Below are positions 53,000 through 59,374 of a stretch of DNA of 64,000 nt, piece by piece. The DNA comes from Alphaproteobacteria bacterium (GTDB taxonomy: Bacteria > Pseudomonadota > Alphaproteobacteria > UBA6615): assembly GCA_011087645.1 (NCBI GenBank), contig JAALLF010000018.1:1-64000 (forward strand), in the 5' to 3' direction. Made by a program: the position numbers and the translations under genes. The first letter of the stretch is position 1. The number at the start of each line of letters is the position of its first letter. The notes beneath the pieces are model-generated. The model did no database searches. It was given only the letters and a program-made list of their open reading frames with translations, and was not told the DNA's origin.

Positions 53000-53075
53000 G
53001 GGGCTGTAGCTCAGTTGGGAGAGCGCTACGTTCGCAACGTAGAGGTCGTCGGTTCGATCCCGATCAGCTCCACCA
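53000..53075 (+). tRNA. tRNA-Ala (anticodon CGC)
   Basis: The 76-base gene includes an encoded CCA. It forms a full cloverleaf: acceptor GGGGCTG/CAGCTCC with the G3-U70 pair that defines alanine identity, D-arm GCTC/GAGC, anticodon arm CTACG-TTCGCAA-CGTAG with CGC, and T-arm GTCGG/CCGAT. It is the integration site of the island: its first 42 bases come from the element's copy of the core repeat, and the 3' half from the original chromosome. Confidence 0.97.
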
Positions 53076-53079
53076 TCCC

Positions 53080-53277
53080 CTATTGCAAAGCACGTCGGCA
53101 GGGGCGCAGCCAGCCGGCAAGCAAGCGCCCGCCGTCCCGGACCGCCGCACCGTGAGCCGCCCGGCCGATCCGGATATAGTGATCGATGTCGATGGCGCCA
53201 TTTGGGTGGCGCCGAATTTCGGCCGGGGCCGGTGATTTTCCCTCAACGCGTTTCGTGAACTTCGTGCCGATATACAT
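53080..53277 (-). CDS. Small hypothetical protein
   Basis: The product has 65 residues from the ATG at 53277, with an excellent ribosome site (GGAGGAA). It begins MYIGTKFTKRVEGKSPAPAE and contains the charged segment GAIDIDHYIRIGRAAHGAAV before a basic C-terminus. The residue pattern recalls short basic proteins of alphaproteobacteria, but no family is named. It reads toward the tRNA and ends five bases from it. A second frame (53064-53246) in the same place is a shadow. Confidence 0.65.
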   Translation of the reverse strand: MYIGTKFTKRVEGKSPAPAEIRRHPNGAIDIDHYIRIGRAAHGAAVRDGGRLLAGWLRPCRRALQ

Positions 53278-53395
53278 TCCGCGGTTCCTCCATCATTGGG
53301 TGACGGAAAAACCTAGGCCGGTTTCATTGGACGCGCTTGCAGACGGTCTTTAGGTTTGCTTGAGAAACGTTGGATTTTTCGTCCTTTTCGGGGTT

Positions 53396-54589
53396 ATGGC
53401 GATGGTTTACCGGTTTGGCGGGTTTACGCTCGATCCCCTGACCTACGATTTGCAGTGTGACGGCGAACCCATATCGGTCGAGCCGCAGGTCTTCAGCGTG
53501 ATCAACCTGCTGATCGAAAACAGAGACCATGTGGTCTCGAAGGACGAGCTGATCGAGGCCGTCTGGGACGGCCGTATCGTTTCCGATGCGACGTTGAGCA
53601 GCCGCATTAGCGCCGCGCGGTCAGCCCGCGGCGATACCGGCCAAGACCAAAACATCATTCGTACTATTCCACGGCGCGGCTTCCGCTTCGTCGCCGAGGT
53701 ATCGGCTGATGGTGCCACCGAGAACCCGCCACCGGGCTCGCCAGACACCCGCCCGACCATTCGTTACTGCACAACGGCGGACGACGTTCAGTTAGCCTAT
53801 GCCTTCGCCGGCGAGGGCCCACCGCTGCTCAAGGTCGCGAACTGGCTAAACCATCTCGAGTTTGATTGGGCGAGCCCGATGTGGGCCCCGCTATTTCACG
53901 AATTCACCCGCCACCGGCAACTCCTGCGCTACGATTCGCGGGGTGTCGGTCTGTCCGACTGGGATGTTGGCGATTTTGCCTTCGATCTGTTGGTCGAAGA
54001 TATGGAGGCGGTGATCGACGCCAGCGGCGTGGAGAAGTTCGCCTTATTAGGCATTTCGCAAGGTGCGGCAATCGCTATCGACTACGCGGCCCGTAACCCC
54101 GATCGGGTCTCACATTTGATACTGTGGGGCGGTTTCGCGCGGGGACGGCGCAAACGCGGCAACCAAGATGACTATGCAGAAAGCGAGGCATTTATCACCC
54201 TGATGCGCCAAGGCTGGGGCAAAGAAACGTCGCCGTTTCGTCAGATGTTTGCTTCGCTGTACTTGCCCGACGCCAACGACGAGCAGATCAAATGGTGGAC
54301 AGATATGCAACGCACCGCCACCTCGCCGGAGAACGCCGTGCACTTACGCGAAACCATCGACGATCTAGACGTCACCGAACAATTGTCGAAAGTACAAACG
54401 CCCACGCTCATCGTGCATTCAGAGCGCGAAGCGGTGGCGCCATTATCGGAAGCGCGCTTTATGGCGGCGCGAATTCCTAACGCAAAATTCGTCGCCCTCG
54501 ACAGCGCCAACCATCTGGTATTGCACCAGGAACCGAGCTGGCAGCGGGCCGTTTCGGAAATAGAGGCGTTTCTGTCTAGCGCGCCCTAG
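53396..54589 (+). CDS. Winged-helix regulator fused to an alpha/beta hydrolase
   Basis: The product has 397 residues from the ATG at 53396. Residues 5-100 form an OmpR/CadC-type winged helix (FSVINLLIENRDHVVSKDEL, IEAVWDGRIVSDATLSSRIS, IIRTIPRRGFRFVAEV), and residues 130-395 an alpha/beta hydrolase with nucleophile Ser in LLGISQGAAIAIDYAARNPD, acid in IVHSEREAVAPLSEARF and His in DSANHLVLHQEP. It lacks a membrane segment and a receiver domain. A ligand hydrolysed or bound by the hydrolase domain could control DNA binding; that is inference. It converges on the glycosylase gene with a six-base gap. Confidence 0.88.
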   Translation: MAMVYRFGGFTLDPLTYDLQCDGEPISVEPQVFSVINLLIENRDHVVSKDELIEAVWDGRIVSDATLSSRISAARSARGDTGQDQNIIRTIPRRGFRFVAEVSADGATENPPPGSPDTRPTIRYCTTADDVQLAYAFAGEGPPLLKVANWLNHLEFDWASPMWAPLFHEFTRHRQLLRYDSRGVGLSDWDVGDFAFDLLVEDMEAVIDASGVEKFALLGISQGAAIAIDYAARNPDRVSHLILWGGFARGRRKRGNQDDYAESEAFITLMRQGWGKETSPFRQMFASLYLPDANDEQIKWWTDMQRTATSPENAVHLRETIDDLDVTEQLSKVQTPTLIVHSEREAVAPLSEARFMAARIPNAKFVALDSANHLVLHQEPSWQRAVSEIEAFLSSAP

Positions 54590-54595
54590 ATCCCC

Positions 54596-55192
54596 TCATA
54601 ACAACGCGTGCACCCGGGCGCGCAGCTCGGGTACCACTTCCGCCATGAACCACGGATTCTTGCGCTCCCACGCGGTGGTGCGCCAACTGGGGTGGGGCAG
54701 CGGCAGATAGTCGGGCAGAAAGTCGCGCCACGCCCGCACGGTCTCGGTCATCGAGCGCTTGGGTTTAACCGGCAGGTAATGGTTTATGGCATAGCTGCCG
54801 ACCACCAGATGGAGCTCGACTGCGGGCATCGCGGCGCGCACCCGTTCGTGCCACAGGGGCGCGCATTCGGGCCGCGGCGGCCGGTCGCCGCCGCGCTCGA
54901 ACCGGCCAGGATAGCAGAACCCCATGGGCAGCATGGCAAAGCGGGACTCGTCGTAAAACGTGTCGCGGTCGACATTGAGCCAGCCGCGCAGCCGGTCGCC
55001 GGACGGATCGTTGAACGACAAGCCGGTCTTGTGCACCGCAGTCCCCGGCGCTTGGCTGAGGATCATAATGCGCGCCGATATACTGCCGCGCACCACCGGC
55101 AAAGGCCCCAGGGGAAGGTGCTCGGCACAGAGGGTGCAGGCGCGGACATCGGCCAGAAGGCGCTCTAATATCGCTTCGTCATTTTCGCTCAT
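54596..55192 (-). CDS. Uracil-DNA glycosylase superfamily protein
   Basis: The product has 198 residues. The active-site motifs are MILSQAPGTAVHKTGLSFND (motif with GQAPG-like SQAPG) and the late PLPHPSWRTTAWERKN, where HPS is the second motif. A single C-x2-C (CTLCAEHL) lies near the start rather than the four cysteines of family 4. It removes uracil or related damaged bases from DNA. The ATG at 55192 overlaps the sirtuin stop by four bases, so the two are coupled. A decayed copy of its 3' end lies inside the island at 49509-49675. Confidence 0.9.
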   Translation of the reverse strand: MSENDEAILERLLADVRACTLCAEHLPLGPLPVVRGSISARIMILSQAPGTAVHKTGLSFNDPSGDRLRGWLNVDRDTFYDESRFAMLPMGFCYPGRFERGGDRPPRPECAPLWHERVRAAMPAVELHLVVGSYAINHYLPVKPKRSMTETVRAWRDFLPDYLPLPHPSWRTTAWERKNPWFMAEVVPELRARVHALL

Positions 55193-55926
55193 TGGGCGAT
55201 ATGGGCGCGCAACGCCGCGACGAAGGCCGGTACGATTTCGGTCGCCGGCCCATAGTGGGCCTCGTGGAACAGGGTGGCGCCCTCGGATTCTTCCAGGTTC
55301 AACTCGATGGCCTGCGCGCCGGCGCGCCGCGCTTCTTGGACAAACCCGGCGGCGGGATAGACGTTGCCCGAGGTGCCGATAGAGATGAACAGCCGGCAGC
55401 GCGCCAGGGCGGTCAAAATCCGATCCATATGCAAGGGCATCTCGCCGAACCACACCACATGGGGACGCATGCCGCCGGCCTCGCCGCAGTTAGCGCAACT
55501 CATATCGACCCGCAGATCGTTCAAGCCGCCGACCACATCGCCACAGTGATGGCACTGAGACTTGCCCAGTTCGCCATGCATATGAATGAGGTTCTTGGTA
55601 CCACCGCGCTCGTGCAAATCGTCGATATTCTGACTGACCACCAGAACTCCGCCGGGCCAGAACGCCTCCAACTCACCCAGCGCCTTATGGGCGGCGTTGG
55701 GCATCACCGAGGTGTCCATCATCTGTTCGCGGCGCACATTGTAGAAACCCAAAACCCGTTCCGGATCACGGGCGAAGGCTTCCGGCGTCGCCACGTCCTC
55801 GATGCGGTACTTTGCCCAGATACCGTCCGGGTCGCGGAAGGTGGCGAGGCCGGATTCCTTCGAGATGCCGGCCCCGGTTAGGATAACGATCGGGTCGGCT
55901 GCGGTAACGTGTTCGAGAACGCTCAT
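55189..55926 (-). CDS. NAD-dependent protein deacylase (sirtuin, CobB-like)
   Basis: The product has 245 residues. NAD-binding motif LTGAGISKESGLATFRDPDG is at residue 16; catalytic His is in LIHMHGELGKSQCHHCGDV near residue 115, with structural-zinc cysteines CHHC and CANC. The Y-x-x-R pair in GFYNVRREQMMD indicates the SIRT5/CobB type that removes succinyl or malonyl groups from lysine as well as acetyl. It is coupled to the glycosylase gene. The long open frame upstream to 56373 crosses the repeat element and is not coding. Confidence 0.93.
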   Translation of the reverse strand: MSVLEHVTAADPIVILTGAGISKESGLATFRDPDGIWAKYRIEDVATPEAFARDPERVLGFYNVRREQMMDTSVMPNAAHKALGELEAFWPGGVLVVSQNIDDLHERGGTKNLIHMHGELGKSQCHHCGDVVGGLNDLRVDMSCANCGEAGGMRPHVVWFGEMPLHMDRILTALARCRLFISIGTSGNVYPAAGFVQEARRAGAQAIELNLEESEGATLFHEAHYGPATEIVPAFVAALRAHIAQ

Positions 55927-56062
55927 GGCAGGTTGCGCGTGTTTTCCTATAAAACGAACCCGCACCGTAGCGCCCCGCAGGCCGCCGCGAAACCCGGCGT
56001 GGACGGCATTATCGCGGTATATAAAGGCCGCTGAGCCGACACCGCGCCCGGTATCCCCATAC

Positions 56063-56123
56063 TTCGACAGGCTCAGCATGAGGATACCTCTATATCTCCC
56101 GGCCTCATCCTGAGCTTGTCGAA
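56063..56123. repeat. Palindromic repeat element, copy 2
   Basis: Arms TTCGACAGGCTCAGCATGAG (56063-56082) and CTCATCCTGAGCTTGTCGAA (56104-56123) form a hairpin and are nearly identical to the arms at 18386-18432. The element lies between the sirtuin start and the end of the thpR gene, in the 229-base gap between two genes on the same strand. The wider loop (21 bases) is unrelated to copy 1. Confidence 0.78.
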
Positions 56124-56155
56124 GGACGAGGCCGCACCTCAAGTGGCGAGGCGCC

Positions 56156-56695
56156 TCACAATTCCAGCGGATAGACCGCTTCCGGTGTGTAGAGCGCGCC
56201 CGAGCGGCCCGTCTGGCTGGCGTAGAGCGTAAACGCGTCGACCGGGATCGGTGGCAAATCGAAGCTGCCATAGGTGGCAACGAAATCCGCTGCCGGGCCT
56301 TCCGGCGCGTTTTTGCAGCGCGCCAAGGTGACATGGGGGTGGAACTTCCGGCTCTCGGCCGGAAGGCCAGCACGCATGCTGGCAGCCTCGATCTTCGCCT
56401 GCAGGTGAAGCAGCGGTTCGGTATTCTCGACCCCGGCCCACAGCGCGCGCACCCGACCGCGCGATCCGAAAGTGCCCAGCCCGGCCAAACGAATGTCGAA
56501 GCCCGGCGCGGTGAGGCGCGACAGGTGATCGTCGATATCCTCGGCCACCGCCGGTTCTACCTCGCCGATAAAGCGCAGGGTGATGTGCATATTTTCCACC
56601 GGCACCCAGCGGGCGCCGGGCAAGGGCGCGCGCACCAGGGTCAGCCGTTCGCGCACGGCCTCGGGCAATCCCAGCGCTACAAAGAGTCGGATCAT
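56156..56695 (-). CDS. thpR: RNA 2',3'-cyclic phosphodiesterase ThpR
   Basis: The product has 179 residues of the LigT/2H phosphoesterase fold. Both HxT motifs are visible: NMHITLRFIGEV near residue 36 and HPHVTLARCKNAP near 122. The enzyme opens 2',3'-cyclic phosphates on RNA in vitro; the physiological role in bacteria is unclear. It starts MIRLFVALGLPE, typical of the family, and ends 20 bases from the FIST gene upstream, which suggests a shared transcript. Confidence 0.94.
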   Translation of the reverse strand: MIRLFVALGLPEAVRERLTLVRAPLPGARWVPVENMHITLRFIGEVEPAVAEDIDDHLSRLTAPGFDIRLAGLGTFGSRGRVRALWAGVENTEPLLHLQAKIEAASMRAGLPAESRKFHPHVTLARCKNAPEGPAADFVATYGSFDLPPIPVDAFTLYASQTGRSGALYTPEAVYPLEL

Positions 56696-56715
56696 CTAAT
56701 CGGTCCACCCGGGCG

Positions 56716-57864
56716 TCAGTCCTCGAGGAACAGGCTCAACACGCCGGTGTAGGTGTAGAGCCGGCCATTGGAGATTTCGCCGTTGCCGAAAAAGCCGACG
56801 ATCGGCACATCGCCCAAGGCCTCGCTGATCATCGCCAACTCCTGGCTGCCCGGTCCGAACTGATTGGGGCCGCGGGCGATGCAGCTATGATAGACGCCGC
56901 CGCGAATGCCCGACCCGGCGCGACTTTTTAGAGAATCGAGCATGCGCCCCATATCCTCCACCGCGCTGGCCGCGTCGCGGCGTACGAACATCACCTGGTC
57001 GCCCTCGCTCAGCGCATCGCCAATTGCCAACCAGCCTTGATTGGCATCGATCCCCATCAAATTACGCACCATATAGTCGCCAGTATCCGACCCGACCACC
57101 GGCACGGCGGCGTGGATATAGCCGGCGACGCGCTGCAGGTCGCGCGCCAGCAAATCGCCGATATCTTCGTTGAATACGTCGAGCGCCAGCCGCCCATCGA
57201 GCTCTGTGACAATGTCGCCGTCCATATCAGTGACGGTGTGCAGCGGACCAATGGGGGAACAACCCTGGGTCAGGCCAGTCGCCACCTGGACCGTATCGGC
57301 GAACAGCACGCCGGAGACACCGCCGCCGGTGGCGGCGTCGGAAATCTGGCCCGCCTGCGTCGCCGCGCTGGTCAGCCCGCCAACCAGATAGGCCTCGGTG
57401 GTCTCCGCCAAGCCCGGCACCAGGGATAACACACCGGCGCCGCGCGGATCGGCGTGAACGATGGCGAATCTGGGGTCGTGCGCCGACAGCCATTCGGCCA
57501 TCGAGCGCAGCGCGTCGTCGCCGCTCTCGCCTGAATTTATCGACGGCAGCAGGCGATAATCATCGCCCGGCACATCCAGCGCCATGATCGCCATCGCCGG
57601 CGTGTCGAAATATTCCGCCCCGCTGGCGCAGATCGCGGGCGCCACCGCGCCGGTCCAATCGGCGATGCCGGAGCGTTCTTTCAAATGGTCGAGGATATCA
57701 TCGAGATCGCCAGCCAGGGGCTCGGTGACATAGAGCAGGCCAAGCCCCCCGGCGGCCGGCGGCCAATCCTCAAGGCAGCGATCCATCAGGCTCCGCCAGC
57801 CCTGCCACTGGGTGATCGGGCCTTCCGGGGTGACCCCGGCATGGGCGTATGCAAACGACGTCAT
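56716..57864 (-). CDS. FIST-domain sensor protein
   Basis: The product has 382 residues and the FIST N and C domains: YLVGGLTSAATQAGQISDAA, GLTQGCSPIGPLHTVTDMDG, then GIDANQGWLAIGDAL and YHSCIARGPNQFGPGSQELA and VPIVGFFGNGEIS at the end. FIST proteins are thought to be small-ligand (possibly amino acid) sensors and often occur with signalling genes. Here it stands between the esterase and thpR with no kinase or cyclase next to it. It starts 12 bases after the esterase stop. Confidence 0.92.
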   Translation of the reverse strand: MTSFAYAHAGVTPEGPITQWQGWRSLMDRCLEDWPPAAGGLGLLYVTEPLAGDLDDILDHLKERSGIADWTGAVAPAICASGAEYFDTPAMAIMALDVPGDDYRLLPSINSGESGDDALRSMAEWLSAHDPRFAIVHADPRGAGVLSLVPGLAETTEAYLVGGLTSAATQAGQISDAATGGGVSGVLFADTVQVATGLTQGCSPIGPLHTVTDMDGDIVTELDGRLALDVFNEDIGDLLARDLQRVAGYIHAAVPVVGSDTGDYMVRNLMGIDANQGWLAIGDALSEGDQVMFVRRDAASAVEDMGRMLDSLKSRAGSGIRGGVYHSCIARGPNQFGPGSQELAMISEALGDVPIVGFFGNGEISNGRLYTYTGVLSLFLED

Positions 57865-57876
57865 GGGAATATCCTG

Positions 57877-58515
57877 CTAGCGGCTCTCGGCCTTTGCACT
57901 TTGTTCGATGTCGGCCAGGGCTTGCAACACCGTCGGCGTAATCCGCTCAACAATTACCCGCACGCCGGCCGGATTGGGGTGAATGCCGTCGGGCTGGTTC
58001 AACGCCGGCTGCGCCGCCACCCCGTCGAGGAAGAACGGATAGAAGGCCACCCCATGGCGTTCGGCAAGCCGTGGAAATACCGCCTGGAACGCCTCGCCAT
58101 ACGCGCGCCCATAGTTCGGCGGGGCCAGCATGCCGGTCAAGACCGCCGGTATTCCCCTGTCGGCCAAACGGGTCAGGATGGCGTCGAGATTGGCTTCCAT
58201 ATCCGCCGGCGCCAAGCCGCGCAGACCGTCATTAGCGCCCAGTTCAACGATCATCAGATCGGGCATATCCGCCAACACCCAGTCGATGCGCGCCAGGCCG
58301 CCCGCCGACGTATCACCCGAAACGCCTGCGTTCACCACCCGGGTATTCGCGCCCGCTTCACGCAGCGCCGCTTCCAGGCGGGCGGGGAAAGCGTCATTAG
58401 CGACAACCCCGAACCCGGCGGTCAGACTATCGCCCAGGGCGACGATCACAGTCTCGTCATTCGCCGCAAAGGCGGTTCCATATAGACTGGCCGACAAGCC
58501 AATCACGCCCGCCAT
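57877..58515 (-). CDS. Periplasmic SGNH esterase/lysophospholipase (TesA-like)
   Basis: With the ATG at 58515 the product has 212 residues and a short signal peptide (LSASLYGTAFAANDE). The four SGNH blocks are seen: ALGDSLTAGFGV, GVSGDTSAGG, ELGANDGLRGLAP and DGIHPNPAG, giving catalytic Ser, Gly, Asn and Asp/His. The frame is open beyond 58515 (to 58698), and an earlier start at 58635 overlaps the divergent ABC gene; the stretch KRSLAVMAGVIG would then be the charged n-region. It is divergent from the ybbA/ybbP-like genes, the arrangement known from tesA in gammaproteobacteria. Confidence 0.88.
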   Translation of the reverse strand: MAGVIGLSASLYGTAFAANDETVIVALGDSLTAGFGVVANDAFPARLEAALREAGANTRVVNAGVSGDTSAGGLARIDWVLADMPDLMIVELGANDGLRGLAPADMEANLDAILTRLADRGIPAVLTGMLAPPNYGRAYGEAFQAVFPRLAERHGVAFYPFFLDGVAAQPALNQPDGIHPNPAGVRVIVERITPTVLQALADIEQSAKAESR

Positions 58516-58633
58516 AACCGCAAGAGATCGTTTAATCCGCCGGCCATTGATCGCGGTTCGAAAACCGCCATATCGTTGAGGACCGTTTCTTTTTCGCCCC
58601 CCTAGCCGGGCCCCGAGGTACAACAAACATCTC

Positions 58634-59374
58634 ATGATGGACTTGCCCGATCCGCAACAATCGCAGCGCCCCGACGGCGCCACCGCCGCTAAACCCATCG
58701 TTGAGCTTAGCGACGTTCACCTTCATTTGGCGAGTGCGGGCGGCAAGGTCAATATTCTTCGCGGTCTCGACTTGTCGGTCAACGCCGGCGAGACCATCGG
58801 TGTGGTCGGCCCCTCGGGCTCGGGCAAGTCGACCATGATGATGGTGATCGCCGGGTTGGAGCGACCCACCAGCGGGACGGTGCGGGTCGCCGGCAGCGAA
58901 TTGGCGACCCTGAACGAGGATGCGCTGGCGCTGTTCCGCCGCCGCTCGGTCGGCATCGTGTTCCAGGCCTTCCATTTGGTCCCGACCATGTCCGCGGTCG
59001 AAAACGTCGCCGTGCCCTTGGAGTTCGCGCGTATCGACGACGCCTTCGAGCGCGCTCGCGCCAGCTTGGAGACGGTCGGCCTGGGCGACCGCCTGACCCA
59101 TTATCCATCGCAATTGTCGGGGGGTGAACAACAACGGGTCGCCATCGCCCGCGCCTTCGCCACCGAACCGAACCTGCTCTTGGCCGATGAGCCGACCGGC
59201 AATCTGGACGGCGACACCGGAACCCAAGTCATCGATATCTTGTTCGAGCGCGCCGCGCGCTTCGGCACCACCTTGCTACTGATCACCCACGACCGAGGAT
59301 TGGCGCAACGCTGCAGCCGCGTCGTGCAATTACGCGACGGCCGCATCGTCGATCATGGGAACACCCCGCCATGA
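58634..59374 (+). CDS. ABC transporter ATPase (YbbA/LolD-like)
   Basis: The product has 246 residues. Walker A (VGPSGSGKSTMMMVIAG) is near residue 60, the signature LSGGEQQRVAIARAFA near 160 and Walker B LLLADEPTGNLDGDTG near 180; the pattern is that of the MacB/LolD group. It pairs with the next gene, overlapping it by four bases. Together with the divergent SGNH esterase this reproduces the tesA-ybbA-ybbP arrangement. Two adjacent ATGs (58634 and 58637) could start it; they lie only 119 bases from the esterase ATG on the other strand. Confidence 0.92.
   Translation: MMDLPDPQQSQRPDGATAAKPIVELSDVHLHLASAGGKVNILRGLDLSVNAGETIGVVGPSGSGKSTMMMVIAGLERPTSGTVRVAGSELATLNEDALALFRRRSVGIVFQAFHLVPTMSAVENVAVPLEFARIDDAFERARASLETVGLGDRLTHYPSQLSGGEQQRVAIARAFATEPNLLLADEPTGNLDGDTGTQVIDILFERAARFGTTLLLITHDRGLAQRCSRVVQLRDGRIVDHGNTPP

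Larger units (their letters stand above)
35304..53041. mobile_element. Genomic island integrated in tRNA-Ala(CGC), with a surface-glycan gene cargo
   Basis: The element is bounded by a 42-base direct repeat: the truncated tRNA at 35304-35345 and the matching start of the intact tRNA at 53000-53041. A tyrosine recombinase gene sits beside the right junction, reading inward. A 20-base motif recurs inside both ends (35401-35420 and 52818-52837). Composition between the junctions is visibly lower in GC than in the flanks, most clearly at 41-48 kb and 50-53 kb. Cargo: dTDP-amino-sugar synthesis, ABC export, glycosyl-, methyl-, sulfo- and acyltransferases, and a coiled-coil membrane protein. The recombinase is frameshifted, so present mobility is doubtful. 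Confidence 0.88.

Noticed and set aside
55927..56373. Extension of the sirtuin frame to 56373
   Set aside because: It crosses the palindromic repeat and lacks similarity; the ATG at 55926 gives the normal CobB length.
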